Shown in pieces: positions 16,121 to 25,271 of a stretch of 64,000 nt of DNA. Where the stretch lies: positions 1 to 64,000 of the forward strand of contig WTGF01000059.1 in NCBI GenBank assembly GCA_011525385.1, in the 5' to 3' direction. Below the pieces are notes generated by a model. That model made no database searches. It was not told the origin of the DNA and was given only the letters and a program-made list of their open reading frames with translations. The stretch comes from Chloroflexota bacterium (lineage in GTDB: Bacteria > Chloroflexota > Anaerolineae > Aggregatilineales > Phototrophicaceae). The translations under genes and the position numbers were made by a program. Position 1 is the first letter of the stretch. Every line of letters starts with the position of its first letter.

Positions 16121-17722
16121 TCAATCGAAGATTCGGTGGCGCCATTTCCCGTCAACAATTGTGCCCAGTACCTTGACTGCGGCCAATTCTTCTGGCGGGA
16201 GCGCGTATGGGTCGCAGTCTATAACGAGCATGTCCGCAAGATAGTCAACCGCCAGCCTGCCAAGTCTGTCTTCCATGCCGGCGGCGTAGGCTGGTCCTTG
16301 AGTGAAACCGAGCAAAGCCTCGTCCAAGCCAAGTCGCGCACCCGGGCGCCATCCCTCTAAGGGCAAGTCATTGCGCTGACGCGTAACGGCTGCGTGGATA
16401 CCCAGCCAAGGATTGAGGGGCTCCACCGGCGCGTCCGAACCGAATGCGATCCGCGCTCCATGATCCAATTGAAGGCGCGGATTGTAGGCGTAGGCTGTGC
16501 GATCGCCCCAATAGCGATCGGCAGTGGTCATGTCCGAAGTCGCATGAATCGGCTGCATCGAGGCGATAATATCCAGTTCAGCCAAGCGACCCGCGTCCTG
16601 CGGGTGAATAATCTGAACGTGCTCGATTCGGTGTCGGCGACTTATTCGCGGTTCGCCGCGAGCTTTTTCTTCGCGGCGGACGCTTTCGTAAACATCCAGC
16701 ACGTCATGAACCGCCTTGTCCCCTATCGCGTGAATCGTCGACGACAGGCCGAGCGCGCTCGCGCGGCTGACATGTTCGACCATCTCTTCCTTATCCACTA
16801 AAGCCATGCCGTAGTTTTGCGGTTCGCCAATGTAGGGCTCAAACATGAGCGCGGTCTTCGGTCCCAAGGCGCCGTCCGCAAAGAGTTTCAGCGCGCCGAA
16901 GCGGATCCAGTCGTCGCCGAAGCCGCTGCGGATTCCCGATTCTATGGCCGCGTCCAGCCAGTTCAGATTGATATGCTTGAGCGCGCGCAAGCCCAGCCGA
17001 CCTTGCTCGCGCAGCAGTTGCAGCGAAACCAGACAGGACGGGTCGTCAAAATCATGGATCATTGTGATGCCATGCGCGAGCGCTTGATTCTGCGCCTCCG
17101 CCATCATATCCGCCAATTGCGCGCTTGTCGGATCGGGTACCGCCGCCTTTACCAGGTCGCCCGCCGTTTCGAGAAGAATTCCAGTAGCTTCGCCGGCGCC
17201 ATCGCGCATAATTTGGCCACCCTCGGGATCCGCCGTTGAGGTCGTAATACCGGCGGCTTCAAGCGCTTTGGAATTGACCCAGTCCGCGTGTCCGCTCTTC
17301 GCGAACAAGACCACCGGATGCTCCGGAGCGACGGCATCCAGATCGAATCTGGTCGGGAAGGCGCGATCCGCCCAGATATCTTGAGCCCAACCCTGTCCAG
17401 TAATCCATTCACCAGCCGGGGTTGCAGCCGCGCGATCGCGGACGCGCTCCAATGCGATCTCTTTGCTGGGCACTTCAAATACATCGACAGAGCGCAGGGC
17501 GCGCGATTGCCACTCCCAGTGAAGATGAGCGTCCGACAAGCCGGGAAGAACCGTTTTTCCATCCAGATTGATTTCGACCGTACCAGGCGCCGCCAAACGA
17601 CGGACCTCTCCCTCATCGCCGAGGGCCGCTATGCGCCCATAAGCCGTCGCCAGCGCAGTGACTCTCGGCTGTCGCGCGTCGAGTGTGATGATGTTGCCGT
17701 TGAAGAGAATCATATCAATCAA
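16121..17722 (-). CDS. Amidohydrolase family protein (YtcJ-like)
   Basis: Metal-dependent hydrolase of the amidohydrolase_3 / YtcJ type, 533 residues. The first metal motif is LPGLSDAHLHWEW (H-x-H). Further metal/active-site signatures include HAIGDKAVHDVLD, HRIEHVQI and IAFGSDAPVEPLNP (C-terminal Asp). N- and C-terminal beta-sandwich pieces flank the barrel, as usual. The substrate cannot be read. The start is TTG 17722, with AGGAGG seven bases upstream; ATG 17713 is too far from that site. It lies 3 bases after the PfkB kinase stop and is clearly co-transcribed with it. Confidence 0.9.
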   Translation of the reverse strand: MIDMILFNGNIITLDARQPRVTALATAYGRIAALGDEGEVRRLAAPGTVEINLDGKTVLPGLSDAHLHWEWQSRALRSVDVFEVPSKEIALERVRDRAAATPAGEWITGQGWAQDIWADRAFPTRFDLDAVAPEHPVVLFAKSGHADWVNSKALEAAGITTSTADPEGGQIMRDGAGEATGILLETAGDLVKAAVPDPTSAQLADMMAEAQNQALAHGITMIHDFDDPSCLVSLQLLREQGRLGLRALKHINLNWLDAAIESGIRSGFGDDWIRFGALKLFADGALGPKTALMFEPYIGEPQNYGMALVDKEEMVEHVSRASALGLSSTIHAIGDKAVHDVLDVYESVRREEKARGEPRISRRHRIEHVQIIHPQDAGRLAELDIIASMQPIHATSDMTTADRYWGDRTAYAYNPRLQLDHGARIAFGSDAPVEPLNPWLGIHAAVTRQRNDLPLEGWRPGARLGLDEALLGFTQGPAYAAGMEDRLGRLAVDYLADMLVIDCDPYALPPEELAAVKVLGTIVDGKWRHRIFD

Positions 17723-17725
17723 AGC

Positions 17726-18589
17726 TCATCCTCCTTGAAAGCGCTTGATAGCAGCGGCGATTTCCTCTGAAGTGGGCGCGCTGTCAAGTCCGCTGCGAGT
17801 TACAGAGTACGCGGCCAGGCGCCCGGCAATCCGTACCGCCTTTCGCAGGTCGTCCTCGACGAAGGGCAGTACGCCGAGGAGTGACGCAGCGAAGACATCG
17901 CCAGCGCCGGTTAAGTCCAGCGGAATGACGTCCGAACTCGCGTATCGCATCTCCCCTCCCGAATTGTAGTATGTGCCGCCGTTGCGACCGTTCGTAACGA
18001 TCAGGTGCTTGCTTGCCTGGCGCATTTTCTCTGTCAACTGTGGATACTGCTGTATATCTTCCTGGCTATAGACGATGATGTCAATCAATCTTAAGGCGTC
18101 GGCATCAAACCAGGGTCGGAAGCGAACCAAACCGTCTTCGCCCCATTGTCTCATCAAACCCTGCAAGGTCAGCATCATTGTAGCATTTGGAAAGTTGCGC
18201 GCCATTTCCAGCGGGTCAAGCTCGGCGGCCAGGGGACCCAAATGCACATAGGGAGCGTTAAGCCAAGCATTGGGCACGTCGCCGAAGCGGATATTGCATG
18301 CCATTGCACGGACAAACTGCTGTCGCCCACGGTCGCTGTATACGTTTTCGTAAGTCAATGAAGAGGATGCTGGCAGCGAAACTACTTTGCCAAAGCGCAG
18401 AAGATGACCAAGCAAGGACTCGTCATAGGCGGCGCTGGTCAAAACGCCGACACGGTGCCCAAAGGCCGCGTAGGTCGGCGCGGCATAAGAGACCGTGCCG
18501 CCGAGCATCGTGCCGCCTGGTACAAGGTCAGCCGTCATGTGGCCAACTACCAAGACATCAATCTCAGTATGCGCATGTAAGTCTTGCAA
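17726..18589 (-). CDS. PfkB-family carbohydrate kinase
   Basis: Ribokinase-like sugar/nucleoside kinase, 287 residues. The N-terminal signature region is MLGGTVSYAAPTYAAFGHRV. The C-terminal PfkB signature 2 is DLTGAGDVFAASLLG, with the catalytic Asp in GAGD. Substrate unknown. No ATG is available before the conserved IDVLVVGHMTADLV start, so TTG 18589 is used; its RBS is weak. Paired with the downstream amidohydrolase, which suggests a small catabolic or salvage step on a shared substrate (inference). Confidence 0.88.
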   Translation of the reverse strand: MQDLHAHTEIDVLVVGHMTADLVPGGTMLGGTVSYAAPTYAAFGHRVGVLTSAAYDESLLGHLLRFGKVVSLPASSSLTYENVYSDRGRQQFVRAMACNIRFGDVPNAWLNAPYVHLGPLAAELDPLEMARNFPNATMMLTLQGLMRQWGEDGLVRFRPWFDADALRLIDIIVYSQEDIQQYPQLTEKMRQASKHLIVTNGRNGGTYYNSGGEMRYASSDVIPLDLTGAGDVFAASLLGVLPFVEDDLRKAVRIAGRLAAYSVTRSGLDSAPTSEEIAAAIKRFQGG

Positions 18590-18596
18590 GGTTAAT

Positions 18597-18628
18597 TCAC
18601 CGCAGAGGCATGGAGAGCACAGAGAAAG
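18597..18628. repeat. CAGAGG/CACAGAGAA low-complexity tract
   Basis: The gap between the PfkB gene and jag contains ACCGCAGAGGCATGGAGAGC followed by ACAGAGAAAGC. It resembles a low-complexity purine-rich repeat seen in intergenic DNA of several bacteria. Only one unit is present. The minus-strand frame reading through it (to 18918) is not a convincing gene. Confidence 0.35.
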
Positions 18629-18856
18629 CCTTGATAGATGTTTCTATTTTGAGGGCGACTTTTATGTTGGAGTTGCGTGACTTCGTTGGTCTTACTTCTA
18701 TGGAATCTGCCATACATGTTCATTCTGTTGCATCCGCTGGGCGCGCGGTGAGCAAAATCAGCCCTATCTGGGCACAGGTAAAGCGCTTCGGCAAATGAAA
18801 ATGAAGATGCAGAAACTGCGTCTCCAGATGATATCGGTATTGATGGCCGCGTTTGG

Positions 18857-19597
18857 TCATTTGGGTACGATGGTAACTTTGCGGGTACGTCCCTCTCCGA
18901 TGCTGCGCGTAGTAACATCTTGACGACCCCGCAGCGTCAAATGGATTATGCGGCGTTCGTTCGGGTGCATCGGCTCGAGCGTAATTGTGCGACCCTGCTG
19001 TACCGCTTGCTTTGCCATTCGATTAGCCAGGCCACGCAGGCGCTTTGAACGGCCGGCTTTATACCCGGCGGCGTCCACGATAATGTTTGCGCGCCGCTGC
19101 AAGCGACGGCTGCAGATCAGCCGAACAATATATTGCAAGGACGACAAGGTTTCTCCACGCCTGCCAATCAAGCGGTTGATGCCTTCGCCCGTCACGTTCA
19201 ACATCCAGTGGGGGTCTTCACCGTCCGCATCGTCATCCGTCAGGTGTACGCTGATGCGTCCGCTAACCCCCATTTTATCGAGCAATTCTTCGAGAACCTG
19301 TTTACCGACGATGGCATCTTCGCCGAGTTCTTCCTCGGATACAGTTTTCAGGGTAGCTTCAGAGGGGAAATCTTCGCCGGGACTTTCGTCCACGCTGGCA
19401 ATTTCTGGCTCTGCCGTCTTTCGTCTGCCAATCAGCACCATACGGACGCGCGCTTCCCTGGCGCCAAATCCGAAAAGCCCCGTATTCGGTTCTTCCAGGA
19501 CTTCAATCATCACGTCCGCGGGGGCGGCGTTCAATTCGGCCAATCCCTTGCTGATGGCTGATTCGACCGAGTTACCGGTCACTTCTATCATTTCCAT
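18857..19597 (-). CDS. jag: RNA-binding protein Jag/KhpB (EloR)
   Basis: RNA-binding regulator of cell elongation and division. It has three domains in order: Jag_N (about 1-55, IEVTGNSVESAISKGLAEL), a KH-II domain (about 125-200, LNVTGEGINRLIGRRGETLS with G-R-R-G in place of GxxG), and R3H (about 200-246, ANRMAKQAV...LEPMHPNERRIIHLTL). An acidic linker joins Jag_N and KH. It lies 39 bases downstream of yidC, its universal neighbour. At 246 residues its length is typical. ATG 19597 or 19591. Confidence 0.95.
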   Translation of the reverse strand: MEMIEVTGNSVESAISKGLAELNAAPADVMIEVLEEPNTGLFGFGAREARVRMVLIGRRKTAEPEIASVDESPGEDFPSEATLKTVSEEELGEDAIVGKQVLEELLDKMGVSGRISVHLTDDDADGEDPHWMLNVTGEGINRLIGRRGETLSSLQYIVRLICSRRLQRRANIIVDAAGYKAGRSKRLRGLANRMAKQAVQQGRTITLEPMHPNERRIIHLTLRGRQDVTTRSIGEGRTRKVTIVPK

Positions 19598-19636
19598 GTT
19601 GTCATCCTCTGTCGTCGATGCGCCCGATGCAACAGC

Positions 19637-20542
19637 TTACTTCTTGCGAGGCTTCTTTTTTCTTGACCGGCGCGGTTTCTTTGCCGGTTGGTCATCATCT
19701 AGTTCAACATCGACAATCACATCGTCAGTCTGCTTTTTCCTAAATACCTTATCCAGCAATTGCCGCCCTTGCGGACTGTATTGAACAATACCAATCAAAT
19801 TGGAAGTGACGAAATAAATTGACAGCCCTACCGAAAAGGACAGTGAAAAGGCGCCGAACATGATGGGCATGATCGTTGTCATGCTCTTTGTCATGGCTTG
19901 CGCTTGGCCGCCTACGCCACTGCCGCTATCCTCATCATCGTCGTCATCTTTCTTCTCGCTTTTGCCCTTGGTTGTAGCCATCGTCAGCTTGGACTGGGCC
20001 CAAGTCGTAACAAGCACCAGGAGCGGCAAGACCAGCGCATAAGACGGGTTGGCCGTTGGCGGCAGCGTCAGATCCATTTCGGGCAAAAACTGCGTCAGCC
20101 CCGGGATCGGGCTCCACATTCTTTGCAGTGGAATCAAGCTATCCAAGCCTGGGATGAGCAAGCGTTCGGATAGATCAATCAACTGGAAAGGCGTCGCCGC
20201 CAGGGCAAAGAATATCGCCTGATACAAACCGATCAATATCGGGAACTGGATTACCAGCGGGAAACAGCCGCCTACTGGATTAACTTTGTTCTCCCGATAT
20301 AACTTCATTTGCGCCTGGGAGAGTTTTTCCTTGTCGTTTTTGTATTTCTCCTGCAGCTTCTTCAACTGTGGCTGAACCTGTTGCATCTTGCGCGAAGACT
20401 CTTGCTGCTTCGCCAGCAAAGGATAAGTCAAGAATCGAATAATCACTGTCAAGACGACAATCGCAAGAACAATATCCTGGTTAAGAAGCGCGTACAACCA
20501 GGTCAGGATTGTCACGAAGGGGTTTAGAATGATATCCCACAT
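19637..20542 (-). CDS. yidC: Membrane protein insertase YidC/Oxa1
   Basis: Inserts proteins into the cytoplasmic membrane with or without Sec. The short Gram-positive/Chloroflexota form (301 residues) lacks the large periplasmic domain. Membrane segments are visible at about 8-30, the core (TIIRFLTYPLLAKQQESSRKM, carrying the groove Arg), FPLVIQFPILIGLYQAIFF, LVLPLLVLVTTWAQS and FGAFSLSFSVGLSIYFVTSN. An Asp/Ser-rich insert (KKDDDDDEDSGSG) lies before the last span. The C-terminal tail is strongly basic and may contact ribosomes. Confidence 0.96.
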   Translation of the reverse strand: MWDIILNPFVTILTWLYALLNQDIVLAIVVLTVIIRFLTYPLLAKQQESSRKMQQVQPQLKKLQEKYKNDKEKLSQAQMKLYRENKVNPVGGCFPLVIQFPILIGLYQAIFFALAATPFQLIDLSERLLIPGLDSLIPLQRMWSPIPGLTQFLPEMDLTLPPTANPSYALVLPLLVLVTTWAQSKLTMATTKGKSEKKDDDDDEDSGSGVGGQAQAMTKSMTTIMPIMFGAFSLSFSVGLSIYFVTSNLIGIVQYSPQGRQLLDKVFRKKQTDDVIVDVELDDDQPAKKPRRSRKKKPRKK

Positions 20543-20565
20543 GCCACAGTGCTCCCGTCGAAAGG

Positions 20566-21741
20566 CTAACGAGGGTATACCCAGGTTTGGCGCCCATCGA
20601 CTCCAAACGCAATTAACAGCTTGCCAGGATCGACTGAACTTACAATGATCAAGGGTTCATCGATGTTCATGGTCGCGCTTGGCTCCAGTAATAGCAAATT
20701 GCCAAGCAACTCGGGCGCTCCTTCGATTTCGCGCGCGTTTATCAACTCGCCGTCACGGCTATCCAACCAATAGACCTTGCCATCACGCGAAGAAACGATC
20801 ACGCGCTGATCATAAAACAGCGGACCCGCCTGAATGCCTCTTTCCGCCACCTGCACGGACCAGCGTTCGGCCAAGGCGTTGCGCGTGTCAAGCGCATGCA
20901 CATACCCGCTGAGATCCGCGACGTATATGATGCCAATCTCGTCAATTGCCGGGGTGCCCCAGACCCAGTTTTGCGTGTCATATTTATTCAGGATCTGGCC
21001 GTCAAGCGATATCTCAAAAAAGGACTTGTTGAAGCTTCCGACGTATAGGCGGCCATTTGCCAGTAACGGAGTAGAGGCAACACTTCCACCCAGGTCGACC
21101 GACCACAACTGAGCGCCACTTGCCCGATCAAGCGCGAACAACTGATGATTCATCGAGGGTACAACAATCATGTCGTCCACCAATAGCGGCCGCGCCCAAA
21201 TGCCCCCGCTTGTGGGGAAGGTCCACAGCTCGCTGAAGTCGATCTTTGAAGTCGCTCTCAGACCGCCATTCTGATAGGGAACGTAGAGGACATCCCCGAC
21301 CTCGAGTATGCTGGCTACGATCTGATCTGCAACAGGTATGGTGCGCTGTACTTCCGCCACGACGGCATCGACCTTCAGCAGCCTTTTGTTATGGTCGGCG
21401 ACCAAAAGCGTTTCCGCGTCCATGCGAATTGGCAAAGCGTAAAACTGCGCGTTTTCATACGATGCGCCCGAAAGCACCCAACTGCGCGGATTGTTCTCGT
21501 TATCGCGTATTGGCTTGCCACTATCGGGATTGATCAATCTGGCCGGCACGCCATTTGCCGGGCTCAAAATTGCAACCTGATCGTTGTATGAAAGTGAAAT
21601 GTGTTCCTGGCCATTGAGTTCGATCAGTCCGACTGATGGCCAACTGACGCCCATGCGCGTTCCGACACAAGACGTCATGGCCAGCGCAACAAGCAGCATG
21701 ATTATGCTTAAGCGAATTCGCCTATGTGTCGTCAAGTTCAA
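20566..21741 (-). CDS. PQQ-type beta-propeller lipoprotein
   Basis: A signal peptide with lipobox ([15 protein letters not shown], Cys at residue 25) predicts a lipid-anchored extracytoplasmic protein. The rest is a WD/PQQ-like propeller of about seven blades, with repeats such as [31 protein letters not shown] and WVYPR. It resembles BamB-type and PQQ-repeat proteins; no quinoprotein dehydrogenase residues are recognisable. The start is TTG 21741, overlapping the yidD stop, with AAGGAG six bases upstream. Its place between yidD and yidC is unusual and suggests a role in membrane-protein or envelope biogenesis (inference). Confidence 0.87.
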   Translation of the reverse strand: MNLTTHRRIRLSIIMLLVALAMTSCVGTRMGVSWPSVGLIELNGQEHISLSYNDQVAILSPANGVPARLINPDSGKPIRDNENNPRSWVLSGASYENAQFYALPIRMDAETLLVADHNKRLLKVDAVVAEVQRTIPVADQIVASILEVGDVLYVPYQNGGLRATSKIDFSELWTFPTSGGIWARPLLVDDMIVVPSMNHQLFALDRASGAQLWSVDLGGSVASTPLLANGRLYVGSFNKSFFEISLDGQILNKYDTQNWVWGTPAIDEIGIIYVADLSGYVHALDTRNALAERWSVQVAERGIQAGPLFYDQRVIVSSRDGKVYWLDSRDGELINAREIEGAPELLGNLLLLEPSATMNIDEPLIIVSSVDPGKLLIAFGVDGRQTWVYPR

Positions 21742-21965
21742 ACATCACTCCTTGGGGGAACGGGATCATACCCACCTGGATTAAGCGGATGGCATCTCAA
21801 TATCCGCCGCAATCCCATCCACATGCCTCGCGCAGGTCCATAGACTTCAATTGCCTCGTAAGCATAGGCGGAACATGTTGGCGTAAAGCGACAAGCGGAT
21901 GGCAGTACAGGCGACAAAATTCGCTTGTAGCCGCGGATCGCTTGCAGCAAAATCCACCTGAACAT
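21738..21965 (-). CDS. yidD: Membrane protein insertion efficiency factor YidD
   Basis: Small membrane-associated helper of YidC, 75 residues. The family signature is fully visible: [31 protein letters not shown], and [18 protein letters not shown], with the conserved cysteines. It starts one base after the rnpA stop. In most bacteria yidD lies directly before yidC; here the propeller lipoprotein intervenes. Confidence 0.96.
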   Translation of the reverse strand: MFRWILLQAIRGYKRILSPVLPSACRFTPTCSAYAYEAIEVYGPARGMWMGLRRILRCHPLNPGGYDPVPPRSDV

Positions 21966-21966
21966 T

Positions 21967-22311
21967 TCAGCCGCCCTTCAACAGGCGCGCGCGCTGAAAC
22001 AAGACATTCACTATACGCCGCAATTCGCTATAAGGTTGCCGAAGTATCGCGGGTTTGGCAACAATTACGATATCGTAGCCCTGCCCCAAACAATCGTGAA
22101 TGCCGTCAATCAAAGCTCGAAGGCGGCGTTTGCATCGGTTGCGAGATACGGCGGCGCCTACGCGTTTGCCAACGACGAAGCCATAGCGATTGCCGGGCAA
22201 GTTGTTGTCGCGTAAGCTGAGCAGCATTACAGGATGACGATAAACTTTGCCTTCACCCCTCACACGAGCAAAATCGCGAGACTGCCGCAGTCTATGGGCA
22301 GCTCTCATCAC
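21967..22311 (-). CDS. rnpA: Ribonuclease P protein component
   Basis: Protein subunit of RNase P, which matures tRNA 5' ends. At 114 residues it has the conserved RNR-type motif in [16 protein letters not shown] and the N-terminal [15 protein letters not shown]. The start (GTG 22311 or ATG 22308) abuts the rpmH stop. The rpmH-rnpA-yidD-yidC-jag order is the standard bacterial cluster. Confidence 0.96.
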   Translation of the reverse strand: MMRAAHRLRQSRDFARVRGEGKVYRHPVMLLSLRDNNLPGNRYGFVVGKRVGAAVSRNRCKRRLRALIDGIHDCLGQGYDIVIVAKPAILRQPYSELRRIVNVLFQRARLLKGG

Positions 22312-22491
22312 TTAACTTGCATTCCAGTTGACTTTCTTGACATGGTTGGGTGTGACGGCAAGCTGATGACGTCCGCGCCGCCGCCTCGCCTTGAGGACAC
22401 GACGCCCGTTGCTGGTGCTCATTCGCTTGCGGAATCCATGCACACGTTTGCGGCGTCGCACTTTAGGCTGCCATGTTCGTTTGGTAGACAT
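22312..22491 (-). CDS. rpmH: Ribosomal protein bL34
   Basis: Large-subunit ribosomal protein. The N-terminal 44 residues match bL34 ([18 protein letters not shown], then [19 protein letters not shown]). The C-terminus continues about 15 residues ([18 protein letters not shown]) beyond the usual end; this tail is unusual. ATG 22491 is preceded by an in-frame GTG. A strong promoter lies about 45 bases upstream. First gene of the cluster. Confidence 0.96.
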   Translation of the reverse strand: MSTKRTWQPKVRRRKRVHGFRKRMSTSNGRRVLKARRRRGRHQLAVTPNHVKKVNWNAS

Positions 22492-22535
22492 CACACCTGC
22501 CTTTGTATTTGCTGCTTTTCAATCCACAAAGGGTA

Positions 22536-22564
22536 AGTATAGTCGAGCAAGAATTTTAGGTCAA
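22536..22564 (-). promoter_or_regulatory. Sigma-70 promoter of rpmH cluster
   Basis: On the minus strand TTGACC (22564-22559), a 17-base spacer and TATACT (22541-22536). The remainder of the 320-base gap (22492-22810) holds a possible plus-strand promoter (TTGACG at 22698, TACGAT at 22722) for the unknown operon. It holds no dnaA gene and no cluster of DnaA boxes that I can see. Confidence 0.82.
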
Positions 22565-22810
22565 CAGTCGCCTCGGTCACATCGTATCCCTTACCAGAAT
22601 GATCCTCCGAGTTGAACTTGGGCGCATCCGGACGAAGTTAACCCGGTCGATTCTCCCGTAATTCCTTGTCAAGAGCCAAGATTGGTACAAGTTGCGCTTG
22701 ACGACAAGCGACCGCTTACAGTACGATTGCAGCGTTATCGAAATTATCAGCAACTCCCCGGCAGTTTCTATGCTTGATATCGGACTGGCAGTAAAAAGAT
22801 AAGGAGGCCG

Positions 22811-24394
22811 ATGACCTTGTTACCGGCACAACATTGGGCGTACAGCTTCTCAATTGGTGCTGAAGACATAGATAGCATCACCAACCTCCTGCTGGAAAAA
22901 GAGATGCCCTTGTCCAGCGTAGAGCTTGCCACTGCGATAATCAGACAGCGCGAAGAAAACATCAAACGACAGCTTGAGCAACAATATCAAGGCACCAAGG
23001 TGTACCAGCCTTGCGGAAGCTTCGCAGTTGGAGATCGTTTAACCTTCTCGCAAATGAACTACCGTACTGCCACCGTTGTCGGATTGCGAGACGGCAAGAA
23101 CAATAATGTGGGCCCGTTCAAAGTCGCGTCAGTTGCATTTGACGACGCGGCTTCTTTGCCGGATGCGCGCCCGCGTGAATTTGCCACGGAGTATAGCGGG
23201 GAGCACCCCCTCAACGAGCCCGACAACAACCATCACCCCGGTAATTCACACAGCGAATTCACTGTAGATGACATCGTCAATGCCCCGGAAGTGACGATTA
23301 TCCAACAAGTGAATGACGCTCTGGAAAAGAACCCCGATCTGGTTCGGATCGCGGGGACCTGGTTTGTGCGCGAACTTATGCAAGAGGTTGACATCGGGCA
23401 CATGCATTTGTCGGAAGCAGTCTTGGACATGCACGGGGGAGGGCCATTGGGGCCCGATGAAATCCTGGAACAGATTGGCGGACTTGGGGATTCACCGCAA
23501 CCCTTGCAAGTCTTTTCCTTGAATTACGCCATGAACCAGGATGAACGATTTGACGAAGTGGGACCCGCCGGCATCATACTTTGGCATTTGACCCGCCTGC
23601 TGCCCCGGATGGTGCGGCAGGTACCCAAGATTCTGCAGTACCTACCGGTCGAGTATGATCGGAGTCTGCTCAAGAACGAAATGCTGCAACTGGAATATGA
23701 TTTGGACGACGAGCATTCGCCCTTGAAATCCGCTCCACCCGACGATGAGGTCAGCATTACCTTGACATATCCGCATCGACGCGTAGGCACATTGCCCATC
23801 AATTCGGAAACCAAGCACGTTTTCCCGGATGCCAAGACACCGCGCATCGCGATAACGATGGTTGACACCTTGGATAAAGAGGAATATCCCTGTTGGGTTG
23901 TCCATAGGTTCAAATATGTTTATGGCTTGGCCTCGCTATATCAAAAGCACCATCTTCCCGTCGGCGCCTACGTTTATTTGAACCGGACCAGAGACCCCAG
24001 TCGATTCGAAATTGAGTTTGACAATTATCGCCCGCGCACCGAATGGATTCCCGTGGTTGAAAGCACAGAGAACGACCAACTCCATTTAAGCACGGCAAAG
24101 CGCGCTATCGGCGCTGATTATGATGATATGATTATTGTTGGCGTCAACGTGCTTTCCGAAGTCGATCGCCTGGGTAAGGATGTGCAAAACAAGCAGTTGC
24201 CACTTGCTAAGCTATTGCGCAGTCTGATTTCCGAATTAAGCAAGCAGAACCCACAAAAATCGGTACACGCCAAGGTGCTTTACAGTACGATAAACATTTT
24301 ACGCCGCTGTCCGCCGGGTCCCATTTGCGCCACGCTTGTTGCTAATCCCGAATTTGAGTATGTCGGCGGCAACTATTGGAAACTCAGCGAGTGA
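22811..24394 (+). CDS. Unknown protein, first gene of three-gene cassette
   Basis: Not recognised by named function. 527 residues. Residues 10-65 look like a winged-helix-type start (DSITNLLLEKEMPLSSVELA then a coiled REENIKRQLEQQYQ). Residues 70-135 look like a small beta barrel (YQPCGSFAVGDRLTF, TATVVGLRDGKNN, REFATEY). After an Asn/His-rich linker come helical regions, a beta-rich middle with KTPRIAITMVDT, and a C-terminal helix-turn-helix-like end (LYSTINILRRCPPGPICATL, YVGGNYWKLSE). I believe related proteins occur in Chloroflexota with no known role; this is memory, not a search. ATG 22811 has AAGGAGG. Translation is intact, so selection is likely. Confidence 0.8.
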   Translation: MTLLPAQHWAYSFSIGAEDIDSITNLLLEKEMPLSSVELATAIIRQREENIKRQLEQQYQGTKVYQPCGSFAVGDRLTFSQMNYRTATVVGLRDGKNNNVGPFKVASVAFDDAASLPDARPREFATEYSGEHPLNEPDNNHHPGNSHSEFTVDDIVNAPEVTIIQQVNDALEKNPDLVRIAGTWFVRELMQEVDIGHMHLSEAVLDMHGGGPLGPDEILEQIGGLGDSPQPLQVFSLNYAMNQDERFDEVGPAGIILWHLTRLLPRMVRQVPKILQYLPVEYDRSLLKNEMLQLEYDLDDEHSPLKSAPPDDEVSITLTYPHRRVGTLPINSETKHVFPDAKTPRIAITMVDTLDKEEYPCWVVHRFKYVYGLASLYQKHHLPVGAYVYLNRTRDPSRFEIEFDNYRPRTEWIPVVESTENDQLHLSTAKRAIGADYDDMIIVGVNVLSEVDRLGKDVQNKQLPLAKLLRSLISELSKQNPQKSVHAKVLYSTINILRRCPPGPICATLVANPEFEYVGGNYWKLSE

Positions 24395-24410
24395 TCCTAA
24401 GGCCATCCAC

Positions 24411-24845
24411 ATGTCTCTCAACTATCTGATCAAGCCCAGCATAAAAACCAAATTCCGTATCGACTATGATTGGTGGGAGTCGAGTCGAGACGATTTACAT
24501 GTTTATCTGCTTACGCACCTAACGCGCGAGCAACAGAGAGAGCTTGAGCAGAAAGACTTATACGAGTCCTTTGACTACGTCGACCCACAGACAGGAGAAG
24601 TTTTCCAGTTGGACACATTGGGGTTGGCGATCAGGGAGTCATCGCAAAGGGAGGATTTTATTAGCGAGCACATTGGCCTCATTGATAGCGTTTTTCGCGC
24701 CTTGCTCGTCAATGGCAACCAACCCCTGAATCCGCTCGAGCTAGCGGAAATCACCGGAAGGGACGCCGCCACGATTCTCAAGACCATAGGCGGTGTGCGC
24801 ATCTACCGCGGTATCCGCCCCCATCACCCGACAGACGGGGAATAG
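24411..24845 (+). CDS. Unknown protein with C-terminal HTH-like segment, second gene of cassette
   Basis: Not recognised. 144 residues. The N-terminal part contains KTKFRIDYDWWESSRDDLHV and is acidic/aromatic. The C-terminal 50 residues read as a helix-turn-helix (LNPLELAEITGRDAATILKT) followed by a short strand (GVRIYRGIRP). ATG 24411 is preceded by AAGG eight bases away and follows the first gene by 16 bases. The HTH-like end parallels that of the first gene, so both may bind nucleic acid, but no DNA-binding proof can be read from sequence. Confidence 0.78.
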   Translation: MSLNYLIKPSIKTKFRIDYDWWESSRDDLHVYLLTHLTREQQRELEQKDLYESFDYVDPQTGEVFQLDTLGLAIRESSQREDFISEHIGLIDSVFRALLVNGNQPLNPLELAEITGRDAATILKTIGGVRIYRGIRPHHPTDGE

Positions 24846-24848
24846 TCC

Positions 24849-25271
24849 ATGGCGCGGGTGATCAACACAAACAGTCCTGGCAAACGTCGTAACGCACACA
24901 TGAGAACCGTCGCCGAGATTCTGCGGCATCTTGGGCAAAAGACAGCGATAGATGACAGCTCCAAGGATATGGTAGCTGTAGTCATTTTCAGTTTGCGAGC
25001 TATTGAGGCTACGGTTGAGGAATCGGCCGTCGCCTGGGAGAAACGTGGTTATTGGAAAAAAGCCGATGACTTCCAGCAAAAATGGTGGTGGTGTTCACTT
25101 TCATCGATTGCCTTGGAAAAACTGGTCAGAAGTGACAATTGGGAACAGATCCCGGAAGCCATGGTCAAGCTTTTCCCGCATTTTTCCGATATCAAGATCA
25201 ACAGACTTACGCGCGATCCAAGCGACTGGATCGGTATGTACAGCAAGCTCATGCGCGAGAAGACGCATTAA
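24849..25271 (+). CDS. Unknown helical protein, third gene of cassette
   Basis: Not recognised. 140 residues, predicted all-helical: a basic N-terminus (SPGKRRNAHMRTVAEILRHL), a central MVAVVIFSLRAIEATVEES, an aromatic patch EKRGYWKKADDFQQKWWWCS, and a C-terminal LFPHFSDIKINRL. No membrane span. It starts 3 bases after the second gene, with GGGGA as RBS. Tight spacing to both upstream genes indicates one operon and probably one complex. The next gene begins after a 160-base gap with its own promoter. Confidence 0.75.
   Translation: MARVINTNSPGKRRNAHMRTVAEILRHLGQKTAIDDSSKDMVAVVIFSLRAIEATVEESAVAWEKRGYWKKADDFQQKWWWCSLSSIALEKLVRSDNWEQIPEAMVKLFPHFSDIKINRLTRDPSDWIGMYSKLMREKTH

Noticed and set aside
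18592-18918. 108-residue minus-strand frame between the PfkB gene and jag
   Set aside because: Overlaps the conserved end of jag and runs through low-complexity CAGAG DNA; no homology pattern, no RBS.
18948-19784. 278-residue plus-strand frame across jag and yidC
   Set aside because: Opposite strand of two clearly conserved genes; Ser/Arg-rich with no recognisable domain.
22492-22810. Chromosome origin (oriC) beside rpmH
   Set aside because: The gene order suggests it, but no dnaA or dnaN is present and no clustered TTATCCACA boxes or AT-rich unwinding element was seen.
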